Origin: QHVT01 sp036389275
GTDB taxonomy: Bacteria > Acidobacteriota > Thermoanaerobaculia > Gp7-AA8
Assembly (NCBI GenBank): GCA_036389275.1
Contig: DASVQE010000014.1
Location: 1-64,000, forward strand
Direction of reading: 5' to 3'
Length of the DNA stretch: 64,000 nt
Shown here in pieces: positions 9,432 to 16,705 of the stretch. The translations under genes and the position numbers were made by a program. Below the pieces are notes generated by a model. It was not told the DNA's origin and did not search any database. It saw nothing but the letters and a program-made list of their open reading frames with translations. How positions within the stretch are numbered: position 1 is the first letter of the stretch; every line of letters starts with the position of its first letter.

Positions 9432-10250
9432 CTACTCGCCCTGCGGCGGCGCGCTGTCGCCGCCGCCGCCGGGCCGGCGGCGCCTGCGGAAGCGGCGGCG
9501 CTTGCTGCGCGCTTCGCCGCCTTCGGCTGGCGGCGCGCCTTCGCCGCCGCCTTCGCGCGGTGGACGCGGCGCGGCATCGCGTGGCGCGCCGTCGCGAGGT
9601 GCGCCATCGCGAGGTGCGCCATCACGCGGTGCGCCATCGCGCGGCGGCCGTGGCGGGCGCGGTGGCCGCGGCGTCTGCGATGTCTGCGCGTTCGCGGTCT
9701 GCGCGTTCGGCGCCTCCGCGTTCACGCCGCTGCCGCCACCGCCGCCGCGTCCGCGGCGGCGTCTGCGGCGGCGCGCCTGCTGCTCCTGCGGTGCGGCGCC
9801 TTCGGCTGCCGCCGGTTGCGGCGGGCGCGGCGGACGTGGTCCGCGCGGCTGCTGCGGTTGCGATGGCGGTGCGCCGCCGTCCGGACGCGGCCGGCGCTCG
9901 CCACCTTCCGGGCGCGGCCGGCGCTCGCCGCGTTGCGGGCGTTCGCCGCGCGGGCGCTGCTGCTGTCCCTGCGCCTGCGGCTGCGCGCCGCCGCGTTGCG
10001 GACGCTCGCCGCGGCCGGGACGCTCGCCCCGTTGCGGACGTTCACCGCGGCCCGGACGCTCGCGCTCGTCGCGCCGCGGTGCGCGGCCGGTGCGCTGCTC
10101 GAACTCCCGCACCTTCCGCTCCATGAACCGCCGCGCCTGCTGGTCGTGCTTCGAGCGCACCTCGTCGAAGCCGCAGTAAGGGCAGCGCTTCCACCCTTCC
10201 GGATACGTCTTTTTGCACGACGTGCAAAGGATGCTTTTCGGCAGCGGCAT
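9432..10250 (-). CDS. zinc-ribbon protein with Arg/Gly/Pro-rich disordered tail
   Basis: 272 aa. The first 30 residues form a zinc ribbon with C9/C12 and C23/C26. About 45 charged helical residues follow. The rest is very basic low-complexity sequence: repeated RGERP/QRGERP units, GERRPRP units, an Arg7-Gly-rich block, then four DGAPR repeats encoded by a 15-bp tandem repeat. Such RG-rich tails usually bind RNA or drive condensation, so RNA association is a reasonable guess, but no specific function is known. The start ATG at 10250 has a TACAAT -10 box 15 nt upstream, sharing bases with the -10 of the divergent gene. Long open frames in other registers are artefacts of the skewed composition. 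Confidence 0.7.
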   Translation of the reverse strand: MPLPKSILCTSCKKTYPEGWKRCPYCGFDEVRSKHDQQARRFMERKVREFEQRTGRAPRRDERERPGRGERPQRGERPGRGERPQRGGAQPQAQGQQQRPRGERPQRGERRPRPEGGERRPRPDGGAPPSQPQQPRGPRPPRPPQPAAAEGAAPQEQQARRRRRRRGRGGGGGSGVNAEAPNAQTANAQTSQTPRPPRPPRPPRDGAPRDGAPRDGAPRDGAPRDAAPRPPREGGGEGAPPAEGGEARSKRRRFRRRRRPGGGGDSAPPQGE

Positions 10251-10265
10251 CGCGAATCGGCGCGC

Positions 10266-10275
10266 ATTGTACACT
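10266..10275. promoter_or_regulatory. overlapping divergent -10 elements
   Basis: TACACT (10270-10275, plus strand) lies 6 nt before the ATG at 10282. TACAAT (minus strand, 10271-10266) lies 15 nt before the ATG at 10250. The two hexamers share bases 10270-10271, so the divergent promoters probably compete for polymerase. Confidence 0.5.
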
Positions 10276-10281
10276 TCGCGA

Positions 10282-10467
10282 ATGGACGACGACCGGCGCC
10301 GGACGCTGCTCGCATTGATCGAGCTGGCCGAGGAAAATTCGGCGTCCGCATGCTGGGACGACGCGCGCGCCATCCAGCTCCTGCGCGCCAACGCCACCGC
10401 CGACGAGCTGCGCGAGCTCGGCGCCTCGAACGGCATCATCGAGCACATCTTCGCGGAGCGGCCGTGA
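10282..10467 (+). CDS. small hypothetical protein
   Basis: 61 aa, predicted mostly helical and acidic at the start (MDDD), with no signal peptide, cysteine pair or recognisable domain beyond one cysteine in SACWDD. It is judged real because it starts 6 nt after a -10 box and its stop overlaps the GTG start of the pterin synthase gene (GTGA), making it the first gene of a three-gene unit. I do not recognise the family. Confidence 0.6.
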   Translation: MDDDRRRTLLALIELAEENSASACWDDARAIQLLRANATADELRELGASNGIIEHIFAERP

Positions 10468-10847
10468 GCGGTCGATTCACCGTCCGCGTGGAGGCGCGCT
10501 TCGAAGCGGCCCACTACCTGCGCGAGTATCGCGGCATCTCCGAACCGCTCCACGGACACTCCTACAAAGTCGAAGCAGACCTGGCCGGCAGCGGCGGCGG
10601 CCTCGACTCCGACGCCATCGCCGTCGACTTCGTCAGCGCGAAACAGAAGCTCGAGCTGCTGGCCCAAAAGCTCGACTACGGCTGCATCAATGACGTCGCG
10701 CCCTTCACCACCATCAACCCGAGCGCGGAGAACATCGCCGAGTGGTTCGCGCGCGAGCTGCAGGCAGCGGTCGCCGGCGACGACGCCACCGTCACCGCGG
10801 TCACGATCTGGGAAGGTCCGGTCAACTCCGTCACCTACACCCCATGA
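10464..10847 (+). CDS. 6-pyruvoyl-tetrahydropterin synthase-like, PTPS-III type
   Basis: 127 aa, a T-fold pterin enzyme. Zinc ligands are His17 (FEAAH) and His30/His32 (HGH). QueD and true PTPS carry a catalytic cysteine shortly before HGH. Here there is none, and Glu27 occupies the ExxHGH position. That is the signature of the PTPS-III group, which converts dihydroneopterin triphosphate to 6-hydroxymethyl-dihydropterin and replaces FolB in several phyla, Acidobacteria included (established knowledge). The likely role is therefore folate synthesis rather than queuosine. The C-terminal glutamate in TIWEGP is the family's substrate-anchoring residue. It overlaps both neighbours by 4 nt. Confidence 0.85.
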   Translation: MSGRFTVRVEARFEAAHYLREYRGISEPLHGHSYKVEADLAGSGGGLDSDAIAVDFVSAKQKLELLAQKLDYGCINDVAPFTTINPSAENIAEWFARELQAAVAGDDATVTAVTIWEGPVNSVTYTP

Positions 10848-11368
10848 ACAAGCTCCCGAATCACACCGCGCTCAAGGAGTGGTCGAACGTCGTGGCCGCC
10901 CTCGGCCGCGGCGAGCAGGTCGTGCTGATCCGCAAAGGCGGCATCGCCGACGCTTCGTTCGGCGTCGAGGCGGACCGCTTCTATCTCTATCCGACCTACT
11001 TTCATCAGGGCGAGTCGGAGTCGCGGCCGCGCGTCGACATCACCCACTGGTGCGAAGTGGTCCGCACCTGGAGCATTCGCGACGCCGCGCTGCTCGATGC
11101 GCTCGCGCCGCATGTGGTCATCCCGCGCGAGACCCTCGAGTCGCGCTACCGCTTCCGTCCCGATCAGGCGCTCTACGTCATCGGCGTGCGCACCTTCGCG
11201 CTGCCGGCGGCAGTGAGCGTGCAGTATCAGGAGGCGTACGGCGGCTGCCGGAGCTGGATCAGTCTCGACGACGAGATCGCCATCGATGGCTCGCGCGCGG
11301 TGCTGGACGGGCGGGCGCTGGAGACGAAGCTGGGCGAGGTCGAGTCGCTGGTGGCCGCGGTCCGTTGA
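10844..11368 (+). CDS. DUF1802 family protein
   Basis: 174 aa, matching the DUF1802 pattern. An N-terminal LKEW stretch is followed by VVLIRKGGI, then a FYLYPTYFHQ motif and a WISL segment near the C-terminus. The family is cytosolic and of unknown function. The ATG overlaps the stop of the pterin synthase gene (ATGA), so the two are translationally coupled. Confidence 0.8.
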   Translation: MNKLPNHTALKEWSNVVAALGRGEQVVLIRKGGIADASFGVEADRFYLYPTYFHQGESESRPRVDITHWCEVVRTWSIRDAALLDALAPHVVIPRETLESRYRFRPDQALYVIGVRTFALPAAVSVQYQEAYGGCRSWISLDDEIAIDGSRAVLDGRALETKLGEVESLVAAVR

Positions 11369-11381
11369 AAGCCGAGGCGGG

Positions 11382-12122
11382 ATGGAGATCCTGGCGGTGC
11401 TCTTCATGCTCGGCGCAGGCGGCGCGCTGGCCGCCTTCGTCGTCAGCGCGATGGCCATCGCGCGCGGCGAGCGTGCGCGCATCGAAGAGCGGCAGCAGCC
11501 GGCGAATCGCGACGCGCTGGCGGCGTCGCTCCTCGTGCACATCATCGCCGCGGGCGGCGTGAGCCTCGACGAGGCCATGCGCCAGGTGCGGCGCGGCGCA
11601 GGGCTGGCGGCGCCGATCACCACCGGCATCGATGTGCCGAACTGGGCCGAGACCTTCGCGCGCAATGCCACGCAGCCGCAGCGCGCCATGCTCCTCGAGA
11701 CCGCCGTGCAACTCGTCGCCTCGCGGGCCAGACCCGTTCCGCTGCGGCAGTACGCGGCGCTGCTCGACCTCTCCTTCGGCCTCGGCTTCCAGACCGACGC
11801 ACTGGCGCGGCTGCGCGCGCAGTACGGCTTCGAGTACATCGATCATGCGAAAGACGCCCGTCCGCGGAGCGCCGACCGCGGCGCCGGCGGCACGCCGCTC
11901 TTCGTGCGCGTTCCTTCCGACCGCGCGGCGCTGCTGGCCGTCCTCGGCATCAGCGGCACGCCGTCGCGGCAGGAGATCGTGGCCACCTACCGAAAGCTCG
12001 TGGCGCAGGTGCATCCCGACCGCTTCCACGCGGCCGATGCGGCGGCGCAGGACGCGGCCGCGGCGCGATTCATCGAGATCACGCGCGCCTATGAGGAATT
12101 ACTGGCGACGCATCGGGATTGA
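11382..12122 (+). CDS. membrane-anchored J-domain protein (DjlA-like)
   Basis: 246 aa. An N-terminal hydrophobic segment (residues 2-25) is followed by a helical middle region (about 45-160) that resembles the TerB-like part of DjlA. A C-terminal J domain (about 185-246) carries the HPD tripeptide needed to stimulate DnaK. The order TM-helical-J is that of DjlA co-chaperones. The ATG at 11382 lies 13 nt after the DUF1802 stop, with a GGCGGG stretch upstream. No dnaK or grpE is nearby. Confidence 0.75.
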   Translation: MEILAVLFMLGAGGALAAFVVSAMAIARGERARIEERQQPANRDALAASLLVHIIAAGGVSLDEAMRQVRRGAGLAAPITTGIDVPNWAETFARNATQPQRAMLLETAVQLVASRARPVPLRQYAALLDLSFGLGFQTDALARLRAQYGFEYIDHAKDARPRSADRGAGGTPLFVRVPSDRAALLAVLGISGTPSRQEIVATYRKLVAQVHPDRFHAADAAAQDAAAARFIEITRAYEELLATHRD

Positions 12123-12464
12123 TCTTTTTTCCGCCGCGCAGTATCATGCGCGCTGGGAATACGGGCAGTTCACTGTATGTTCACAGCCGGTTTGCCAGCA
12201 GTTCCCTCCGTTAGACCGTAGTTTTTTCATTGAAGAAGAGGCGCTTTCCGTGGACGCACGTGTCCGGCAGCGATGACGGATGCGCGTTGCCGCGTCACGA
12301 TTCGCGCGGTGCATCGCCGAGCGGCTCTTCCTCGTAACCCGCAGTACCGGAACGACTTCGGTAAACGTGTCGGACCGGAAGTAACCATTTTATTTGCTGA
12401 CGCATCTAAGGATGCATACGGCACGAAGGTTGAAGCTTTCTGCTGTTGTCGCACGGGAGAGACC
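12123..12464. other. 342-bp intergenic leader of the ECF sigma gene
   Basis: No gene is supported. The stretch is richer in A+T than its surroundings. A possible promoter is TTGCTG (12394) and TACGGC (12417) with a 17-nt spacer. A GGAAC followed 15 nt later by GTC near 12348 could be an ECF-type autoregulatory promoter, but its spacing is short. Upstream in-frame codons (from 12273) extend the sigma frame but look non-coding. Confidence 0.4.
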
Positions 12465-13241
12465 ATGAAGAGCGCCGAAGCGTATGAGCACGAACAGGGG
12501 TGGGATTTCGAACGGGCGGCCATGCCGTACGTCGACTCCCTGTACAACACCGCGTATCGCATGACGCGGAACTCCGAGGACGCCGAGGACCTCGTGCAGG
12601 AGACGTATCTCAAGGCGTACAAGTACTACGACAAGTTCGAGGAAGGCACCAACTTCAAGGCGTGGCTCTTCAAGATCATGAAGAACACGTTCATCAACAA
12701 CTACCGGAAGAAGAAGCTCACGCCGCACAAGATCGACTTCTCGGAGATCGAAGAGTCGTACGAGCGCGTCATCCAGAAGAACGCGCCCGACCTGATCCGC
12801 GATCCGGAGAGCGAGATCTTCCAGGACATGATGGATGCCGACGTCAAGCGCGCGCTCGACTCGCTTCCGCATGACTACAAGATGGTGGTGCTGCTCGCCG
12901 ACATCGAAGGCTTCTCGTACAAGGAGATCGCCGAGATCCTCGACTGCCCGGTCGGCACGGTCATGTCGCGTCTCTACCGCGGCCGCAAGATGCTCGAGCG
13001 CACGCTGCTCGAGTACGCGCGCAAGTACGGCTACATCCGCGGCGAAGCGGAGCCGGCCAAGATGCGCTCGCGCAAGGACGAGACGAAGGGCCGCAAGAAG
13101 AAGGACGACGCCAAACCGGAAGAAGGAGAGGCGGCCGAGCCGGAAGAGAACGAGGAAGAGATCCTCTTCGCCGGCGCCGACGACGAGGAGTTCGAGTTCG
13201 AAGTCGAAGAAGAAGAGGAAGAGCGCTTCGAGATCGAGTAG
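12465..13241 (+). CDS. ECF (RpoE-type) sigma factor with acidic tail
   Basis: 258 aa. Region 2 spans about residues 20-90 (AYRMTRNSEDAEDLVQETYL, FKAWLFKIMKNTFIN). Region 4 covers about 130-190 (ALDSLPHDYKMVVLL, YKEIAEILDCPVGTVMSRL). It resembles the SigR/RpoE-like group paired with zinc anti-sigma factors, and one is encoded downstream. The unusual part is the last 75 residues: a Lys/Arg-rich linker followed by an almost continuous Glu/Asp tail. The start ATG at 12465 is chosen because GGGAGAG lies just upstream. A strong terminator follows 27 nt after the stop. Confidence 0.9.
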   Translation: MKSAEAYEHEQGWDFERAAMPYVDSLYNTAYRMTRNSEDAEDLVQETYLKAYKYYDKFEEGTNFKAWLFKIMKNTFINNYRKKKLTPHKIDFSEIEESYERVIQKNAPDLIRDPESEIFQDMMDADVKRALDSLPHDYKMVVLLADIEGFSYKEIAEILDCPVGTVMSRLYRGRKMLERTLLEYARKYGYIRGEAEPAKMRSRKDETKGRKKKDDAKPEEGEAAEPEENEEEILFAGADDEEFEFEVEEEEEERFEIE

Positions 13242-13267
13242 CGATTCGCTTGCACGGAGTTTTCACC

Positions 13268-13300
13268 GAGGGCGGCCGCAAGGCCGCCCTCGCCATTTTT
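13268..13300 (+). terminator. Rho-independent terminator after the sigma gene
   Basis: A 9-bp GC-rich stem (13268-13276 with 13283-13291), a CGCAAG loop, then a T5 tract at 13296-13300. Confidence 0.85.
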
Positions 13301-13432
13301 GGGCAGCGCGGTTGCAGTAGGCCCGAGCGGCGTCAACTACAGATGGAGACGATCGCCGGAATTCACCATTCTGCAACGCAGTTCAATCGCGTGAATGGGT
13401 CGTCACCTCGAAGTCCACGGAAGGAAGCAGTG

Positions 13433-13663
13433 ATGCTCTGTGACGATGTGAAACGCGTGGTGTACTTCTTTCTCGACGGATCGCTCGGCGATCGGAAGCA
13501 GCACGAGTTCAAGACACATCTGAGCGACTGTCCCGACTGCGAGACGCGCACCGAAGTCCACCGCAAGCTGCGCGACTTCGTCCGCAAACGCCTCACGGTC
13601 ACCGGCGCTCCCGAACACCTCAAGATCCGCCTCAGCGCTTCGCTGCGCATCTCCGCCGAGTAA
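13433..13663 (+). CDS. zinc-binding anti-sigma factor (zf-HC2)
   Basis: 76 aa with the HxxxCxxC motif of zinc anti-sigma factors (H29, C33, C36) and an N-terminal cysteine at position 3, as in RsrA-like thiol-sensing proteins. It has no membrane segment, so it is probably a cytosolic redox-responsive inhibitor of the ECF sigma factor encoded upstream (inference from pairing and family). The start ATG 13433 is preceded by GGAAGGA. A terminator separates the two genes, so it is probably transcribed separately or by readthrough. Confidence 0.85.
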   Translation: MLCDDVKRVVYFFLDGSLGDRKQHEFKTHLSDCPDCETRTEVHRKLRDFVRKRLTVTGAPEHLKIRLSASLRISAE

Positions 13664-13673
13664 ACCGCGCGTC

Positions 13674-14291
13674 GTGCCGAAAAAGCAGTCGAAGAAGGTC
13701 GCCGCCGCTTCTGTCGTCGAGCCCGCGAAGCTGATCCTCGTCTCCACGAATCCCAACAAAGGCATCGAAGCAGAGCGCATCCTCGGCGTGCCGCTGCTGC
13801 GCGTCTCGCTCTCGCTGCCGGAGATCCAGGCCGCCACGGTCGAGGAGATCACCCGCTACAAACTGGAGATGGCCAAGACGAAGGGCTACAACCGCCTCAT
13901 CGTCGAGGACGTCTCGCTCGGCTTCGACGAGCTCGGCAACTTCCCCGGCCCGTACGTGCGCTGGCTGCTCGAGGCCGCGGGCGGCAAAGGGCTGGCCGCC
14001 ATCGCCTACGCGCTCAACAACCGCGCCGCGCGCGCGCAATGCTGCGTCGGCTACTGGGACGGCAGGCGCGTGAAGATGTTCCTCGGCGAGACCACCGGCG
14101 AGGTCCTCGTGCAGCCGCGCGGCGAGCGCCACTTCGGCTGGGACGCCTGGTTCCAGCCGGCCGGCAGCGACAAGACCTTCGCCGAGCTCACCGCGGAAGA
14201 GAAGGATGCGCTCTCGCATCGCGGCCGCGCGTATCGCCAGCTCGCCGAACATCTCCGTTCCGAAAGTGACCGTTCCTCCGGACAGAGTTGA
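13674..14291 (+). CDS. rdgB: non-canonical purine NTP pyrophosphatase (RdgB/HAM1)
   Basis: 205 aa. It hydrolyses ITP, dITP and XTP to monophosphates, cleaning the nucleotide pool. Family motifs: STNPNKG near the start, the VEDVSLGFDELGNFPGPYV block around residues 76-94 (substrate and metal site) and FGWDAWF near 160. A GTG start lies 10 nt after the anti-sigma stop. An extra 15 residues with several lysines precede the conserved core. Confidence 0.88.
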   Translation: MPKKQSKKVAAASVVEPAKLILVSTNPNKGIEAERILGVPLLRVSLSLPEIQAATVEEITRYKLEMAKTKGYNRLIVEDVSLGFDELGNFPGPYVRWLLEAAGGKGLAAIAYALNNRAARAQCCVGYWDGRRVKMFLGETTGEVLVQPRGERHFGWDAWFQPAGSDKTFAELTAEEKDALSHRGRAYRQLAEHLRSESDRSSGQS

Positions 14292-14465
14292 ACGGAAAGC
14301 GGACAGGCGTCGTTTCCGTTCCGCAACCGCCGCGCCTCAACCATACCTGTAAACCCCACGTATTCAACGTCGTATGAACGACGCGAACGCCGGCGCCTTC
14401 TGGCAGGAGCCTTGAACTATAGGGCGATGCGACGGCGCGGGCCGGAGCCGACGAAAGGACGACCT

Positions 14466-14645
14466 ATGTGGGTTTTCGACGGAGAAGAATGGACGCAGGA
14501 CGACGGCAGCTTCTCGCCGGCGAGCCGTAAGCCGGAGGTCGCGCCGCGGCAGTGGGCCGACGAGTTCGTCCCCGAGCTGCAGGTGATCGAGATCGTGCAG
14601 ACCCCGAGACCCCGTCACGACGTTCCGCCGCTTCCGATGCCGTAA
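14466..14645 (+). CDS. small hypothetical protein
   Basis: 59 aa beginning MWVFDGEEW, Trp- and acid-rich with a proline-rich end (PRPRHDVPPLPMP). An AAAGGA ribosome-binding site lies 8-9 nt upstream and a strong terminator follows 28 nt after the stop, which together support a real short gene. The frame extends upstream to about 14412 without a better start. Family unknown. Confidence 0.6.
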   Translation: MWVFDGEEWTQDDGSFSPASRKPEVAPRQWADEFVPELQVIEIVQTPRPRHDVPPLPMP

Positions 14646-14673
14646 CGCTACGATCCGACCTTTCGATGGACGA

Positions 14674-14707
14674 GGCCGCGCGAGAGATCGCGCGGCCTTT
14701 TCGTTTT
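14674..14707 (+). terminator. Rho-independent terminator
   Basis: A perfect 10-bp stem (14674-14683 with 14688-14697), GAGA loop, then a T-rich tail. It lies between convergent genes and may serve the plus strand chiefly. Confidence 0.85.
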
Positions 14708-15498
14708 CAGACGCGCGTGTGCCGCGCCAGGAACTCCCGCACGATCGGCTCGACCGAGTCGGACGCGACGTTGAAGATGCGGTCGGCGTGATAGTTCCCT
14801 TCGATGTCGAGCAGGTGCAGCTCCTTCGGCTCGTGCGCCGCCTCGTAGAGGGCCACCGAGTGCGAGTGCCCGATCAGCCAGTCGTTCTTGACGTGGATGA
14901 AGCAGAGCGGCACGCGGACGTTCTGCACGTCGTCGAGCGCGCGCAGCTTGGCCGACTTGCGCATCGTCCAGCCGAAGCGCGGACGCCTCAGCGCCTGCGA
15001 GAAGGCGATGTGGCGATGGATGGTGAGCGGGTTGATCTTCGGCGCGATCATCTCGAAATCGGCCACCGGCGAGACCAGCAGCAGCGAGGAGATCGGCAGC
15101 GCGTGCCGCGCCGCGGCGGAGATGGCGATCGCGCCGCCGTACGAGAAGCCGATCAGCGTCAGCGAGGAGATCGTGCCGTTCTGCAGCAGGTCGCCGGCGA
15201 CCGCGGCGACGTCGTGATGCTCGTGCAGGTTGAAGCCGTACGTCCCGCCGCTGTCGCCATGGCCGCGCACGTCGACGACCGCGGCGCGAAACCCTTCGCC
15301 GCGGAGAAAGTGGGCGAGGCGGACCATCGAAGGATGTTTGCGGTCGCGCCAGAAGCCGGGCACGACCAGCACGGCCGACTGCGACGGCGCGTCGTAGACG
15401 TCGTAGTGGATGGGAGTGCCGTCGAAGGAGAGGACCTGGCGCGCGGTGAACGGCGGCTGCGCGCTGCCGGCCGTTGGTTGCGGAGCCGCGCTACGCAA
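14707..15498 (-). CDS. alpha/beta-fold hydrolase
   Basis: 263 aa (from a TTG; the start is uncertain). The nucleophile elbow is GFSYGG, the oxyanion region LVVPGFW, and the strand after it RGHGDSGG. The acid is probably the Asp in NDWLIG and the histidine that in GNYHADRIF. This is the serine-hydrolase arrangement of small esterases and acyl hydrolases. No signal peptide is visible. The substrate is not predictable. It is convergent with the small gene ending at 14645, with a terminator between them. Confidence 0.8.
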   Translation of the reverse strand: MRSAAPQPTAGSAQPPFTARQVLSFDGTPIHYDVYDAPSQSAVLVVPGFWRDRKHPSMVRLAHFLRGEGFRAAVVDVRGHGDSGGTYGFNLHEHHDVAAVAGDLLQNGTISSLTLIGFSYGGAIAISAAARHALPISSLLLVSPVADFEMIAPKINPLTIHRHIAFSQALRRPRFGWTMRKSAKLRALDDVQNVRVPLCFIHVKNDWLIGHSHSVALYEAAHEPKELHLLDIEGNYHADRIFNVASDSVEPIVREFLARHTRV

Positions 15499-15531
15499 CC
15501 GCCACCCTGGGCGCCCAACGCTGCAGCTTTC

Positions 15532-15559
15532 TTGACATCATCGCTTCGCTGCCTATGAT
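15532..15559 (+). promoter_or_regulatory. sigma-70-type promoter
   Basis: TTGACA (15532-15537) and TATGAT (15554-15559) with a 16-nt spacer, the best housekeeping promoter in the window. It fires into a 190-nt structured non-coding stretch ahead of the first Thr-rich lipoprotein gene. Confidence 0.7.
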
Positions 15560-15565
15560 AGGCCC

Positions 15566-15720
15566 CGAATCGGCGCTGTCTGCGCCTTCCGTGCCCCGTT
15601 GTAATCCCCTGGTCAGGTCTCCAAGTTTTCGCGCAACGTCGCGAAGCAGGTTCCTCAAATCGAATGCAAAGTGAGGTGAGTCGGGCAACCCGGACGCTAC
15701 ACGTACGCCAACCGTTTTTG
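15566..15720 (+). ncRNA. candidate structured ncRNA or long 5' leader
   Basis: Downstream of the strong promoter there is no open frame with coding character, but several short hairpins: 15572-15586, 15628-15645, 15653-15676 and 15682-15692. Near the end (15716-15736) TTTTGC and GCAAAA flank a short loop followed by T5, a weak terminator-like element. It could be a small RNA (6S-like in size) or the 5' UTR of the lipoprotein gene. I could not match it to 6S, SRP or RNase P consensus motifs. Confidence 0.3.
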
Positions 15721-15756
15721 CATCACACGCAAAATTTTTGAGAAGGAGAATCACCC

Positions 15757-16056
15757 ATGAAGAAGACCCTCATCATCACCCTGGTCGCCGCGCTCGTCAT
15801 CGGCATGCTCGCCGTCGGCTGCAAGAAGGAAGAGACCGCGACCGACACCGCCGCCACCGACACGTCGATGACGACCTCGTCGACCGACACGATGGCCAGC
15901 GACACGATGGCCACCGACACGATGGCCACCGGCACCACCGGCACGATGTCGACCACCGACACGATGGCCACCGACACCACCGGCACGAGCGGCACCGCCA
16001 CCAGCGGCACGAGCTCGACCAGCACCACCACCGGCACCACCGCCACCACGACCTAG
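15757..16056 (+). CDS. Thr-rich lipoprotein A
   Basis: 99 aa. Signal peptide with lipobox LAVGC (Cys22), then KKEE and about 70 residues made almost only of Thr, Asp, Ser, Met, Ala and Gly in TDTMAT/TGT repeats. It is predicted lipid-anchored, extended and possibly O-glycosylated on threonines (inference from composition). AAGGAGA lies just upstream of the ATG. It is a paralogue of the next gene and has its own terminator. Function unknown. Confidence 0.8.
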   Translation: MKKTLIITLVAALVIGMLAVGCKKEETATDTAATDTSMTTSSTDTMASDTMATDTMATGTTGTMSTTDTMATDTTGTSGTATSGTSSTSTTTGTTATTT

Positions 16057-16083
16057 TCGCCGGCGACGAACCGGGCAGTACGG

Positions 16084-16114
16084 CGCCCTGCGGAGCACCC
16101 GCAGGGCGTTTTTG
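16084..16114 (+). terminator. Rho-independent terminator
   Basis: A perfect 10-bp GC-rich stem (16084-16093 with 16099-16108) followed by T5. Confidence 0.9.
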
Positions 16115-16316
16115 CGTCTGGCGCAAAAGATTGGCACTTCTGTTGCTCGTCGCTCACCCGGGCCGTGGTGTCTACACCCGGAGAAAAAATATTCAGCAGC
16201 GGTTTCCCCAGTAGGGGGTCGACTGTCCAATGCCAGAGGAGGTGAGCGCAGGCACTCAGAGACACGCACGCCACTGGATCGACCGAAGACACAAACGAAA
16301 CAAGAGAGGAATTCAC

Positions 16317-16649
16317 ATGACCAAGAAAATCCTGGTTCTGCTCGCGGCGCTGACGCTCGTCATCGGCATGACCGCCTGCAAGAAGAACGATGAAGCGACG
16401 GCGACGGATACGTCCGCCACGACCGAGACCTCCATGACCGCCGGCTCGACCGACACGGGCATGGCCTCGACCGACACCGGTATGACCTCGACCGATACGA
16501 TGGCCACCGACACCACCGGCACCGGCATGACCGGCACCGGCGGCACGATGGGTACCGACACGACCGGCACCGGCGGCACGATGGGCACGACCGGCACCTC
16601 CGGCACGACCGGCACGATGGGCACGACCGGCGGCACGACCACGACCTAG
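16317..16649 (+). CDS. Thr-rich lipoprotein B
   Basis: 110 aa, paralogue of the preceding lipoprotein. Lipobox MTAC (Cys21) is followed by KKND and a tail of TDTG, TGTG and TMGT repeats rich in Thr and Gly. ATG 16317 is chosen because it starts the signal peptide and follows GAGAGGA. The tails of the two proteins differ in Gly content and length, suggesting that the repeats expand and contract independently. Function unknown. Confidence 0.8.
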   Translation: MTKKILVLLAALTLVIGMTACKKNDEATATDTSATTETSMTAGSTDTGMASTDTGMTSTDTMATDTTGTGMTGTGGTMGTDTTGTGGTMGTTGTSGTTGTMGTTGGTTTT

Positions 16650-16672
16650 TCGTTTCTCACGATTCGCAGTGA

Positions 16673-16705
16673 AGCCTCGCGGCGTCAAACCCGCGGGGCT
16701 TTTTC
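16673..16705 (+). terminator. Rho-independent terminator
   Basis: A GC-rich stem with one mismatch (16673-16682 with 16691-16700) followed by T5. It overlaps the 3' end of the convergent coaE gene. Confidence 0.75.

Noticed and set aside
9384..10847. 487-codon plus-strand frame covering the zinc-ribbon gene and PTPS
   Set aside because: Only its last 127 residues (PTPS) are real. The rest is antisense to the zinc-ribbon protein, whose CxxC pairs and promoter support the minus strand.
10464..10847. QueD (queuosine synthesis)
   Set aside because: The catalytic Cys is missing and Glu occupies the ExxHGH position, which favours PTPS-III.
12273..12464. 64-residue N-terminal extension of the ECF sigma factor
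   Set aside because: The extension is unlike any sigma region. A good ribosome-binding site precedes ATG 12465, and the stretch has non-coding composition.
15566..15720. SRP (4.5S) RNA, suggested by GGTCAGGT at 15611
   Set aside because: The GGAA tetraloop and the returning AGCAGCC strand of SRP domain IV are not in place.
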